The notes beneath the pieces were generated by a model. It made no database searches. It was not told where the DNA came from and saw only the letters and a list, made by a program, of their open reading frames with translations. From positions 1 through 24,394 of the forward strand of contig JAWOBA010000060.1 in the NCBI GenBank assembly GCA_046498285.1: a stretch of 24,394 nucleotides of DNA, written 5' to 3'. The translations under genes and the position numbers were made by a program. Of the stretch, positions 14,544 to 22,481 are shown piece after piece; positions within the stretch are counted from its first letter, which is position 1, and each line of letters starts with the position of its first letter. This DNA is from B33-G16 sp046498285. Lineage in GTDB: Bacteria; Desulfobacterota; DSM-4660; Desulfatiglandales; B25-G16.

Positions 14544-16310
14544 CTATCCACCTTTATAGGTCAACCCCATATCCTTGATATATGAATCAATGCCTTTAAC
14601 GATACCGGAAGAAACTCTTGTGAGATATGACATACTTTCAAGCCGTCTATTTTCTATCGCATTTGTAATATACCCTACCTCTACTAAAATTGCAGGCATC
14701 TCAGCACCGATCAAGACATAAAATGGTGCTTGCCGTACCCCTCTATCATTCACTGTTTTGTACCCTTTCCGCACTTCCCCTACCAAATTTTTATGCACAA
14801 ATTCTGCCAGCCTACTCGATTCATTTATCTTTGTGTTAAGCATAAGGTCATTTAGAATCATCTGGAGATCACTTATGTTTTTTGCAGAGGTAGCATTTTC
14901 TCTCGCAGCTACATTCATGCTATCTTCATCTAAGGCCATATTCAAGATATAGGTCTCTAAACCCTGATATCTGCTATTTTTATGAGCATTTGCATGGAGA
15001 GAGATAAATAGATCTGCCTTTTCCATATTGGCAATTGCAGTTCTTTTCTCCAAAGGCAAAAACACATCACTACTTCGAGTTAAAATAACCTGGCAATGAA
15101 GATCTTCCCTCACCCTTTTTGCCACTAAACTTGCAAGAGTAAGCACGACATCTTTTTCTCTTAAGCCATTTCTTCCAATAGCACCCGGATCCTTTCCACC
15201 ATGGCCTGCATCAATAACAATTCTTCTTACCCTTAACCCTAATTGTTTGGCTAAAGATATGTCTTCTTTCTTTTTTTTCTTTATTTCTCGTCTTTCTTGA
15301 GATTGTTTCGCACTCAGGCGCTTTTTGGACTCTAATTTATGCTCCTTACCCTGCACATCTATTACAATGCGAAAGGGATCATGAAGGTGAAAGATCCTAT
15401 ATCCAGCCATATTTTCAATGTCGAGGACAACTCGAACAGTGTGGTTATCGTGTTGAGCAGCTCTTGCCCTTTGTAATAGGCCATCTTTAATAAGAATAGA
15501 GCTTTCTATCTTTTTGCTGATGCAGGAATTTTGTAGATCTACAAAAAGGCGTCTTGGCTTTCTGAGGTCTCGGTCCTCCTTTAATAGATGCTTGTTGTAT
15601 GCAACAGGATTCTCTAAATCTACAACCACCCTTGTATACGTTGGAGTTGACCAATGTCTGATATTCGTTACCAAGATCAATTTTTTATTATTGGCCTTGA
15701 TTTTCTCTCTATTTCCTTTTCCTAATTCTTTCTTTCCTAAGAGACGCTCCAGCTCATCCATCATCTTAGCTGCTTTAATTCTTGCATCTCCATTTGGAAA
15801 TTTGATCTCTACCTTTAAAAATTCAACATAGGCCTGCTTTGGATCCTTTTTATACCTATAAAAGATCAATCCCAATCTGTACTGTGCATCATCAGCTAAT
15901 CTATGGGTCTTGTATTTGTCTACCAGACTTCGATAGAGTGATATAGCTGTATCTATATCAGAATTTCTTCCTGAATAGCCATAGAGGTTAGTCCATAATT
16001 GACAAGCAGCAAACATAGCCCTCACGGCTTCATCTTTTTTTGGAAATTTCTTGTAAATATCTTCATATCTCTTGATACATCTCTCCCAATTGTGCCTGTA
16101 TTTTTTCTTAACCTTAGATTGATATAGTGTTTCTGTACACTTTTGTGCATTTGTTAACAGAATTTTAGCGGAATGGGGATTTGCGATAGCAACCCGGTAA
16201 AAGGAATTAAAAAAGAGGATAAAGAACAGGGATAAAGATAAAAAGAAAAATATCAACACATGTTTTTCACGCAGTAATCTATGTACCATATAAGAAATCT
16301 TTGCCAGCAT
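14544..16310 (-). CDS. N-acetylmuramoyl-L-alanine amidase (AMIN plus Amidase_3)
   Basis: Zinc amidase that cleaves the amide between muramic acid and the stem peptide, acting in the periplasm in cell separation or wall turnover. A membrane anchor or uncleaved signal (about 18-40) is followed by a helical TPR/YfiO-like region (about 50-185, with DDAQYRLGLIFYRYKKDPKQAY). Next comes an AMIN domain (about 215-340) that usually targets peptidoglycan or the division site. The Amidase_3 domain (about 362-580) has all expected residues: H370 in DAGHGG, E385, H439 in SLHANA and the catalytic E544 in VEVGYITN. At 588 residues it is longer than AmiC because of the TPR-like part. No strong ribosome binding site precedes the ATG; M8 is an alternative start. 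Confidence 0.93.
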   Translation of the reverse strand: MLAKISYMVHRLLREKHVLIFFFLSLSLFFILFFNSFYRVAIANPHSAKILLTNAQKCTETLYQSKVKKKYRHNWERCIKRYEDIYKKFPKKDEAVRAMFAACQLWTNLYGYSGRNSDIDTAISLYRSLVDKYKTHRLADDAQYRLGLIFYRYKKDPKQAYVEFLKVEIKFPNGDARIKAAKMMDELERLLGKKELGKGNREKIKANNKKLILVTNIRHWSTPTYTRVVVDLENPVAYNKHLLKEDRDLRKPRRLFVDLQNSCISKKIESSILIKDGLLQRARAAQHDNHTVRVVLDIENMAGYRIFHLHDPFRIVIDVQGKEHKLESKKRLSAKQSQERREIKKKKKEDISLAKQLGLRVRRIVIDAGHGGKDPGAIGRNGLREKDVVLTLASLVAKRVREDLHCQVILTRSSDVFLPLEKRTAIANMEKADLFISLHANAHKNSRYQGLETYILNMALDEDSMNVAARENATSAKNISDLQMILNDLMLNTKINESSRLAEFVHKNLVGEVRKGYKTVNDRGVRQAPFYVLIGAEMPAILVEVGYITNAIENRRLESMSYLTRVSSGIVKGIDSYIKDMGLTYKGG

Positions 16311-16634
16311 AGAGGAAATTCTATCTTGCCTTAGAGAAAATAATAGGTTTTTTAGCTGTAATATATTGCATTCGCATAAAATGATAGAGTATTGGATTAC
16401 CGGTGTAATGGTTAGGAAAACCTGAAGATTATTTTACTATAGATCCATCACTCCATTACCAAATTGGTAAAAATCCTAAAGTTTGGAAATATAGACAATG
16501 ACATACTCGGTTGCAAAATAGCGGATTTCGCAATTTGAATATCTATAATCTCCTCAAGGGATGGGCAATTCATAAGCTTCAGGAGCATTCAACCTCTATT
16601 CAAAGCATTTTGACGGATTTATCCTCCGTCGGAT
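16311..16634. other. 324-base gap between the amidase and lapB with several inverted repeats
   Basis: No gene is seen. Several palindromes are packed here. ATTAC-CGGT-GTAAT occurs at 16396-16409 and TTACCAAATTGGTAA at 16456-16470; these two lie in larger arms (GGATTACC...GTAATGG against CCATTACC...AAAATCC) that can pair with each other. TTGCAAAAT/ATTTCGCAA lies at 16511-16533. GACGGA/TCCGTC (16611-16629) lies just beyond the lapB stop without a T-run. The gap breaks an otherwise tight cluster, so it may hold a processing site or a separate promoter for the amidase, but I could not pick out a good -35/-10 pair. Confidence 0.45.
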
Positions 16635-17867
16635 TCAAGGAGCCATACTACCATTAGATAAATCAGAAGAGGATGGTTTTATAATATCTATCGAATCCCA
16701 TTTCAAGCACTGTGGGCACTTCCAAACAAGCTCATCTGGCCTGTACCCACAATTGCTGCATTGGAACTTTAAATAGGGAAAGTCTAATACTAAGAGGAGG
16801 TCTTTGTAGGCCTTTAATGCCTCTTCATTTCTTCCTTCTTGTAAGAGTATCTCTCCTATAAATTTCCTAGCATTGAAAAAGGTGGGGGCTGATTGAATGG
16901 TATTATTCAATTCATCTAAAGCAGAATTCGCCTCTCCCTTATTATACAGGTACCTGGCTAAGGCTAAATTTGTAAAACTATCAGAATTCTTTCGGGCAGA
17001 GTTCCTTAAAAAATCCTCTACCCCCTTTAAATTCCTCATCATTGAATAGGTATTTTCTAACCTTTGGTAAATAAGAAACGTAAACTGAGGTGCTACATCA
17101 ACCACCCGCTTCCATGCAGATAAAGCCTTCTTATGGTCCTGCCGGTTAAAATAGAGATCCCCCAAATGAAGATAAGTATCAACACATTCATCAAAAATAG
17201 AGATGGCCTTTTTATAGGATTTTTCAGCACTTACTATGTCACCATTTTTTTGCTGTATCTTCCCAAGCTCTGTCTTTTGATGGGCAAGTATATGTCTATG
17301 ATCACCCGTTACGAGTTTTGAGATAGACTGTCTCGTTTTAAAGGCCTTTCCCCAATCGTACACATCTTCGTAAATTCGTTCAATCTGCTCAAGGGCCTCC
17401 AAGTTATTTGGATCATCCTCAATAACCTCATGGAAGGCCAATAGAGCCCTGTTCAAAAAGCCGCCCTTCCTATAATCTAAACCCAGATCGAATATCGCTC
17501 TCAAGCGTATCTCTTTATCCAAATTAGGCCGTAAAATTATTCCCTGCCGTATCCTAATAGCCCTATCGATATCACCTTTTGACCTATAAAGATGGCCCAA
17601 AGCAACATATGTCTCAATGCTATCCGAGTTAATTTGAACTGCCTTTGTGAGCTGTTCAATAGCCTGATCTGTCTCATTAGAAAGTATATGCTGAATTCCT
17701 TGAAAAAAGGCCTTATCTCCTTTATCCAGCTTTTTTCTAATCTTTTTAGCGCTTCCTGATCTCAGAAACCTATCTAAAAGGAAGCCAGCTAAAAAGGCAA
17801 TAACCAGCCAGATAACAAACTTACTATCAAGAAATCCAAAAACCAAATTCTTAATTCCTCCCCACAT
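16635..17867 (-). CDS. lapB: LapB (YciM)-type TPR protein with C-terminal rubredoxin-like zinc site
   Basis: In E. coli LapB is an inner-membrane adaptor that controls lipopolysaccharide synthesis by promoting FtsH degradation of LpxC. This 410-residue protein has the same plan: one N-terminal membrane helix (about 15-33, FVIWLVIAFLAGFLLDRFL), a long row of TPR repeats facing the cytoplasm (for example AIEQLTKAVQINSDSIETY, ALGHLYRSKGDIDRAI), and a terminal metal knuckle with C370, C373, C384 and C387 (CSNCGYRP and CPQC). It directly follows lapA, as in enterobacteria. The clear architecture and neighbour make the call firm, although regulation of LpxC by it in this organism is inference. Confidence 0.93.
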   Translation of the reverse strand: MWGGIKNLVFGFLDSKFVIWLVIAFLAGFLLDRFLRSGSAKKIRKKLDKGDKAFFQGIQHILSNETDQAIEQLTKAVQINSDSIETYVALGHLYRSKGDIDRAIRIRQGIILRPNLDKEIRLRAIFDLGLDYRKGGFLNRALLAFHEVIEDDPNNLEALEQIERIYEDVYDWGKAFKTRQSISKLVTGDHRHILAHQKTELGKIQQKNGDIVSAEKSYKKAISIFDECVDTYLHLGDLYFNRQDHKKALSAWKRVVDVAPQFTFLIYQRLENTYSMMRNLKGVEDFLRNSARKNSDSFTNLALARYLYNKGEANSALDELNNTIQSAPTFFNARKFIGEILLQEGRNEEALKAYKDLLLVLDFPYLKFQCSNCGYRPDELVWKCPQCLKWDSIDIIKPSSSDLSNGSMAP

Positions 17868-17904
17868 ACTAAATACAATCCAAGCCTTAACCAGGACTCA
17901 AATC

Positions 17905-18261
17905 CTAGTCCTGATTTTCTGGTGATAGACTAGTATTTTCTACTTTATTGTCGACAATAGGAAAGTTTCTCAAAGAATTAAGCTCTTTATCACTTTCTCT
18001 TTTCTGTTTGGAAATGATTTTTATTTCCTTCTTCAACTTAAAACGCTCAAATATGCCATAGAAACTAGCTATGAGGATACCAATCAGAAAAGCAATTATA
18101 ATAACAAAATAAAATGCCATTGGTTCAGTTTCCCACTCCCAAAAATAAAGATCAACTTTTAGGATCAATTTTTGGGATAACTGAGCAAGGTTTTCAACGA
18201 TAAGTATCACGGTCAGCAACATCAACATTATGCTTATAATAGCCTTTAGATGTTTCATCAA
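17905..18261 (-). CDS. lapA: LapA-domain membrane protein (DUF1049)
   Basis: Small inner-membrane partner of LapB. Two hydrophobic helices (about 5-26 and 49-72) are separated by a short polar segment, and the second is followed by a basic, coiled-coil-like cytoplasmic tail (FERFKLKKEIKIISKQKRESDKELNS). The stretch ENLAQLSQKLILKVDL followed by the second helix IIIAFLIGILIASFYG is characteristic of the LapA/DUF1049 family. It lies 13 bases after the HIT gene and 37 before lapB. The role in lipopolysaccharide control is inferred from the E. coli pair. Confidence 0.88.
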   Translation of the reverse strand: MMKHLKAIISIMLMLLTVILIVENLAQLSQKLILKVDLYFWEWETEPMAFYFVIIIAFLIGILIASFYGIFERFKLKKEIKIISKQKRESDKELNSLRNFPIVDNKVENTSLSPENQD

Positions 18262-18274
18262 ACCCTCCTGAAAT

Positions 18275-18784
18275 TTAAAGAATGTTGTCCTGTACTGAAA
18301 AGTTCTTAAAAAAAGGCAGCAATTTTTGATACGTCTTTTGAATATGCTCCGGCACCACCCTTACTTCTCCAAATACAGTCATATAATTAGTATCTCCTGT
18401 CCATCGAGGAACAACATGGAAATGTAGGTGATCCTCAACCCCTGCACCTGCTATTTTTCCCAGGTTTAAACCGACATTAAAACCCTCTGGATGTAATAAC
18501 TTTCTTAAAACATCAATGGATTTCTCAACTTTTGTGATTAGGTCAACTTTTTCCTTGGTTGACAGGACATCTAAAGTAGAGACATGTCGCTTGGGGGCTA
18601 TTAAAAGATGGCCATTTATATAAGGAAACTTGTTCAAAAGAATAACACTTAAACCATCAATAGATAAAATAAATCTTTCCTCATCTTTACTCCTGTCCTC
18701 TCCTGGGCAAAATATGCATTCCTGTTCATTAATCTCGGAAGTAACATATTCCATTCGCCAAGGCGCCCAAATAACCTTCATCAT
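18275..18784 (-). CDS. HIT family nucleotide hydrolase/transferase
   Basis: A histidine-triad protein, probably acting on dinucleoside polyphosphates or nucleotidyl adducts. The triad motif is exact (HLHFHVVPRW, with H119, H121 and H123), and an N-terminal CIFC (C23, C26) suggests a structural zinc. The opening WAPWRMEYV and length of 169 are typical of the bacterial Ap4A-phosphorylase-like branch. It lies 6 bases after the phosphoesterase gene and 13 before lapA, so it is co-transcribed with them. The true substrate cannot be told from sequence. Confidence 0.93.
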   Translation of the reverse strand: MMKVIWAPWRMEYVTSEINEQECIFCPGEDRSKDEERFILSIDGLSVILLNKFPYINGHLLIAPKRHVSTLDVLSTKEKVDLITKVEKSIDVLRKLLHPEGFNVGLNLGKIAGAGVEDHLHFHVVPRWTGDTNYMTVFGEVRVVPEHIQKTYQKLLPFFKNFSVQDNIL

Positions 18785-18790
18785 GTACCC

Positions 18791-19267
18791 TCAAATTGTA
18801 ATTATCGTGCCATGTATTCTGTCAGCTATATCCAAAATACCGATCGAATGAGATCCAGTCATGCTGAAACCGGTAGCAGTCCCTGGATTAAAAAACATAA
18901 CTTTCTTATCAATATGATTGGCTGATCTGTGAGAATGACCATAAATAATCGCATGGACATCATTAAACTCTGGCCGTATCCTTTTTTCTATTCCGAAAGG
19001 GGAACCCCATCCATGTATTAACCCCAAACGGAAACCACCTATCTCTAGTATTTTCTTTTTAGGAAATTTTTTCTTTATATCAAGATTGTCCATATTACCT
19101 TGAACTATGTGTATCGGCTTTTGGCTTAAGAAATGTACTATCGCTTCAGAAATAAGATCTCCGGCATGGATAATCATATCAACATCATGAAAATAATTCT
19201 TATATATAGCAATAAGACGAGGGGTCACATCTTTTAGGTGAGTGTCTGATATAATGCCGATTCTCAT
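18791..19267 (-). CDS. YfcE/MJ0936-type metallophosphoesterase
   Basis: A small single-domain calcineurin-like phosphodiesterase with all metal-binding motifs: SDTH (residues 7-10), HAGD, GNMD and GHSH, the last followed by a PGTATGFSMTGSHSIGILDI segment shared by the YfcE branch. At 158 residues it is the normal length. Family members hydrolyse phosphodiesters in vitro, but physiological substrates are mostly unknown. It is the first gene of the minus-strand run that goes on to the HIT gene, lapA, lapB and the amidase, and a promoter candidate lies about 85 bases upstream. Confidence 0.93.
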   Translation of the reverse strand: MRIGIISDTHLKDVTPRLIAIYKNYFHDVDMIIHAGDLISEAIVHFLSQKPIHIVQGNMDNLDIKKKFPKKKILEIGGFRLGLIHGWGSPFGIEKRIRPEFNDVHAIIYGHSHRSANHIDKKVMFFNPGTATGFSMTGSHSIGILDIADRIHGTIITI

Positions 19268-19348
19268 TGTAATAAAATTGCTAAATAATAGATAACTATT
19301 CAGGTTATTGCAATAATGTTAGTTATGGATTGCCTTAAGATTTTAAGG

Positions 19349-19378
19349 AGTATAACAAAATATACAAAAAAAAGACAA
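19349..19378 (-). promoter_or_regulatory. Candidate promoter for the phosphoesterase-HIT-lapAB run
   Basis: On the minus strand TTGTCT (19378-19373), an 18-base spacer and TATACT (19354-19349) are followed at the expected start point by a perfect hairpin, CCTTAA-AATC-TTAAGG (19348-19333). The palindrome at the start site could be an operator or a 5' stabilising stem. Confidence 0.5.
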
Positions 19379-19412
19379 GCCCAAACCGATCCGGATTAAT
19401 CAGCAAATAAGA

Positions 19413-19441
19413 TTGACATGTTTTGACAATCTCAATATACT
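19413..19441 (+). promoter_or_regulatory. sigma70-type promoter for the PurD-like gene
   Basis: TTGACA (19413-19418), a 17-base spacer and TATACT (19436-19441) are very close to consensus. The transcript would begin near 19448, with a leader of about 70 bases before the ATG at 19518. No known riboswitch pattern was recognised in the leader. Confidence 0.75.
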
Positions 19442-19517
19442 TTATTTGCCAAAGTTTTATACCTACCCGAAGCCCTTCATATAGGTCACCATTAAAACCA
19501 CCATTTTGGGAGGAAAA

Positions 19518-20888
19518 ATGAAAGTTCTTGTATATGGTACTGGAGGCAGAGATCACTCCCTTGCTGATAAATACGGAGACAGTCAGCATGTTAAAAAGGT
19601 CTACTTTTTTCCTGGCAATGCCGGAGTGCCTTACACGCCAAAAGGGAAAAGGGGATTGATAGAATGTAAAGATATAAGAGATTTTAACGAAATAGCGAAA
19701 TTTTGTCTGGAAAGCATGGTTGATTTGGTTGATATAGGTTCAGAAAATCCTCTGGAGGAGGGTTTAGTTGATATCCTAAATAAAAAGGGAATAAGAACTA
19801 TTGGGCCCAAGAGAAAATATGTAAGATTAGAGAGTGACAGAGCATTTACCGATAATATCCTAAGGGAGATAGGGGTAGGTAAGCCAGAATATAGGATATT
19901 TGATAATCCAGAAGAGGCAAAAAGATATGTAAGGAATATTGGATATCAGGTTTTTGTAAAGGCAAACGGCCTTGCAGCAGGAAAAGGAGCCATAGGGTGC
20001 GATAATGTCATCCAAGCCGAAAGTGCAATTGATAAAATAATGGTAGAAAAAATATTTGGGACATCAGGCGATAAGGTGGTTGTAGAAGAAAGAAAGTATG
20101 GTACTGAAATCAGCTTTTATGTCTACTTGGATGGTACACATGCACTTCCTTTAAAAATGTTTGTTCAGGATTACAAACAGGCCTTTGATCAGAACGATGA
20201 GAAATCAATTGCTGAGTTTGGTGGAAACCTTAATACAGGCGGTACAGGATGTTATGCACCCCATAAACTTGTGAGTCCTTGGCTTGTAAACAGAATTATT
20301 AAAGAGATTGTAAACCCCACGGTGAATGCAATTTATAACAGGGGCGATTTAGGTTTGGGATGGAATTATAAAGGTGTTTTATACCTCGGACTGAATCTTG
20401 ATCCTTTCAACCAACTTGATGTTTTTGAAATTAATGTAAGGCATGGCGATCCTGAGTGGGAAGTGCTTTCAAGAAAATTAAGCACGGATCTCTTCGAGAT
20501 AGGCATGGCAGTATGGGAAGGAAATTTGGATCAAATTCATCCTATCTGGAATAACCAGCATTACGTAGATATAGTTGCTATGGAAGGGCGCTCAAAGGCA
20601 AGTAAGGGGTGGAACAAAGGGTATCCAGCCCGTTATGGGAAGGGTCATGTTCTAGCAGGATTGGATGCTATCGATAAGGGAATTGCCATCTACTTTTCGG
20701 GCGTTAGGGAAGATTCAGAAAAAGGCCTTGTCACAGATGGCGGAAGAGTACTGCATGTAATTGCCGGCGCTGCAACATTGGAAGATGCAAGAGAAAAGGC
20801 TTACAGGAACATATCGTATTTATCGCTGCTAGACCATAATAATAATAATAAAAATTGCTTACGATATAGAAAAACAATCGGAGCTTAA
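19518..20888 (+). CDS. purD: PurD-like ATP-grasp ligase (phosphoribosylamine-glycine ligase)
   Basis: PurD joins glycine to phosphoribosylamine with ATP, the second step of purine synthesis. The order of family blocks is clear: VLVYGTGGRDHSLADKY, PGNAGV, IGSENPLEEGLVD (canonically GPEAPL), VFVKANGLAAGKGAIG, VVVEERKYGTEISFYV, NTGGTGCYAPH, GVLYLGL, EINVRHGDPEWE, and a tail ending LRYRKTIG. Several blocks are off-consensus (NTGGTG instead of NTGGMG, RHGDPEWE instead of RFGDPETQ) and there are small extra segments, giving 456 residues rather than about 425-430. The start is the ATG at 19518, which follows GGGAGG. A run of four asparagines near the C-terminus comes from an AAT repeat. It is a divergent PurD or a PurD paralogue; no other purine gene is nearby. 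Confidence 0.8.
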   Translation: MKVLVYGTGGRDHSLADKYGDSQHVKKVYFFPGNAGVPYTPKGKRGLIECKDIRDFNEIAKFCLESMVDLVDIGSENPLEEGLVDILNKKGIRTIGPKRKYVRLESDRAFTDNILREIGVGKPEYRIFDNPEEAKRYVRNIGYQVFVKANGLAAGKGAIGCDNVIQAESAIDKIMVEKIFGTSGDKVVVEERKYGTEISFYVYLDGTHALPLKMFVQDYKQAFDQNDEKSIAEFGGNLNTGGTGCYAPHKLVSPWLVNRIIKEIVNPTVNAIYNRGDLGLGWNYKGVLYLGLNLDPFNQLDVFEINVRHGDPEWEVLSRKLSTDLFEIGMAVWEGNLDQIHPIWNNQHYVDIVAMEGRSKASKGWNKGYPARYGKGHVLAGLDAIDKGIAIYFSGVREDSEKGLVTDGGRVLHVIAGAATLEDAREKAYRNISYLSLLDHNNNNKNCLRYRKTIGA

Positions 20889-21169
20889 TCTTTTTTCGGT
20901 GTAGCATTCTCAAACAACGGCTCATCAAAATCTAATACCTTCAAAGGGCTTTCCCCAGTAAATAGCCTTATTATTTTCCCTACCGTATAGGCATTGCCTT
21001 GAAGGACTAGTTTGCAATTGTCAAAACTACAATCGGAAATATGAGTTTCACCTTTCTCCAGAACAATAATGCAATCCTTAAAGGTACAATGATTAAAATA
21101 TTTCCCATCAAGTTCTACCTTTTGTCCGGAAAACACAGAATGTTTATATTTTACTCTATATCCTTCCAT
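20885..21169 (-). CDS. Small beta-helix-like protein of unknown function
   Basis: I recognise no named family. The 94-residue protein has a repeated five-to-six residue rhythm of aromatic, Cys and polar residues (FNHCTFKDC, ISDCSFDNCKLVLQG) suggesting a short right-handed beta-helix of the pentapeptide-repeat kind, then a helical stretch and an acidic end. There is no signal peptide or membrane helix. An AGGT lies close before its ATG. It is convergent with purD: the two stop codons share the palindrome TTAA. It lies 39 bases downstream of the Fe-S scaffold gene and may be in its operon. Confidence 0.7.
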   Translation of the reverse strand: MEGYRVKYKHSVFSGQKVELDGKYFNHCTFKDCIIVLEKGETHISDCSFDNCKLVLQGNAYTVGKIIRLFTGESPLKVLDFDEPLFENATPKKD

Positions 21170-21208
21170 TTATACCTATTGGTCCCGTCGGCTTTTCTCA
21201 GCCCTTCT

Positions 21209-21649
21209 TCAGGATGTGCCTTTGGATGTAAAGTAATTTTTTAATGCCTCTCTTAGCGTATTGAATGCTAAAATGGCACAGTGGATGTTTTCTTCTGGTA
21301 GGCCGCCCAAATTCTCTAAAATCATTTCGTTGTTTATTTTGAATGCCTCTTTAACGTTTTTCCCAATAACAAGTTCGCAAGCCATAGAACCTGCAGCAAT
21401 GGTCGCCGCACACCCACTAGTAGCGAATTTGGCATCATTGATCTGCCCATTATGAATCCTAAGGAAAATCTTTATAGTATCCCCGCATGGCCCCTGTACT
21501 TCTCCATACCCTTGAGGTTTTTCTAGTTCTCCCATACATGTCGGGCGTAGCCATCGTTCAATCACTTTTTCTGAATATTTTTTACGTGCATCATGGATGA
21601 TAGACGCATGGATTTTATCCCGTGCATCACCAAAATTTACTGACTTCAC
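21209..21649 (-). CDS. IscU/NifU-type iron-sulfur cluster scaffold protein
   Basis: A platform on which Fe-S clusters are assembled before transfer to apoproteins. The three cluster-ligating cysteines are in the usual contexts, C55 in GPCGDT, C80 in TSGCAATIA and C124 in IHCAILA, and the labilising aspartate D57 is present. The N-terminal part carries an additional C38 (PTCMGELEKPQGYG), typical of the scaffold branch found in Desulfobacterota and other anaerobes rather than of the E. coli IscU. The start appears to be GTG (21647-21649). No cysteine desulfurase gene lies in the window. Confidence 0.92.
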   Translation of the reverse strand: MKSVNFGDARDKIHASIIHDARKKYSEKVIERWLRPTCMGELEKPQGYGEVQGPCGDTIKIFLRIHNGQINDAKFATSGCAATIAAGSMACELVIGKNVKEAFKINNEMILENLGGLPEENIHCAILAFNTLREALKNYFTSKGTS

Positions 21650-21666
21650 TTGACTTGCATCCTTTA

Positions 21667-21801
21667 TTAATAATCTTCTCTGCAGATTTCTTCTATTGAA
21701 TACTTCTTGCTCCTACCTTTAATTACCATATTGATTGAACCTGTATTCAGGCATAGGCATGATATATACCTTATTATCTGGGAAAAAACTATTTCTTTCA
21801 T
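21667..21801 (-). CDS. Possible 44-residue protein upstream of the Fe-S scaffold gene
   Basis: The frame is open from 21858, but the most plausible start is the ATG ending at 21801, giving MKEIVFSQIIRYISCLCLNT at the start and a charged end (KKYSIEEICREDY). It has three cysteines, no recognised family, and its stop lies 17 bases before the scaffold gene's GTG with an AAAGGA in between, suggesting co-transcription. Coding status is uncertain. Confidence 0.4.
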   Translation of the reverse strand: MKEIVFSQIIRYISCLCLNTGSINMVIKGRSKKYSIEEICREDY

Positions 21802-22036
21802 ATCATCCCATAGCCACTTATCACCATTCTGTACTGAAATCAAGGCAAAATAAAACATAGATTTTTTCCCTTTAAATGGTTATGATATTTCCATATAAAA
21901 AACTAGTTAAGAAACGATTTACGCCAATAACCCATCCCTCCCTCGTGGAGTAAAAAAGGGCGATGATAAAAACAGCAAATACTGTTTAAAATTACAGCCA
22001 TGCTTACTTATCGGCCATAGTACACAGGAGCTATTT

Positions 22037-22453
22037 ATGAAGAGCTATAGAAAAGAACTCTGGTTTGCAGTACCCACGAGGAGAGCATTTGTTAACATCA
22101 CCCACCAAGTAAATGAATGTCTTAAAGAAAGCGGAATTAATGAAGGTTTTATTCTCTGCAACGCCATGCATATAACAGCCAGCGTATTCATAAATGATGA
22201 TGAGCCTGGACTGCATTATGACTATGATAAATGGCTGGAAAAATTAGCCCCACATGAGCCGGTCTCTCAATATAGGCACAATATTGATGAAGATAATGCA
22301 GATGCCCATATGAAAAGGCAAATTATGGGAAGAGAGGTTGTTGTTGCCGTAACTGCTGGGAAGATGGAATTTGGACCATGGGAACAGATATTCTATGGTG
22401 AATTTGATGGTCGAAGACGTAAAAGGGTGTTGGTAAAAATAATTGGAGAATAA
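22037..22453 (+). CDS. YjbQ family protein (UPF0047)
   Basis: A small conserved enzyme-like protein; members have been reported to show weak thiamin-phosphate-synthase-like activity. The family blocks are clear: FVNITHQVNECLKESGINEGFILCNAMHITASVFINDDEPGL in short pieces (NITHQV, CNAMHITASVFINDDEPGL), YRHNIDEDNADAHMKRQIMG and the final GPWEQIFYGEFDGRRRKRVLVKIIGE (GPWEQIFYGEFDG). The conserved histidines at HIT, H in YRHN and AHMK form the presumed active site. At 138 residues it is full length. AGGAG precedes the ATG. The next gene starts 28 bases downstream, suggesting an operon. Confidence 0.93.
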   Translation: MKSYRKELWFAVPTRRAFVNITHQVNECLKESGINEGFILCNAMHITASVFINDDEPGLHYDYDKWLEKLAPHEPVSQYRHNIDEDNADAHMKRQIMGREVVVAVTAGKMEFGPWEQIFYGEFDGRRRKRVLVKIIGE

Positions 22454-22481
22454 TATTTTAGGATAATTGAGGAAAAATATA

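Noticed and set aside
16611..16629. GACGGA/TCCGTC hairpin after lapB as a terminator
   Set aside because: There is no T-run on the minus strand after the stem, so intrinsic termination is not supported.
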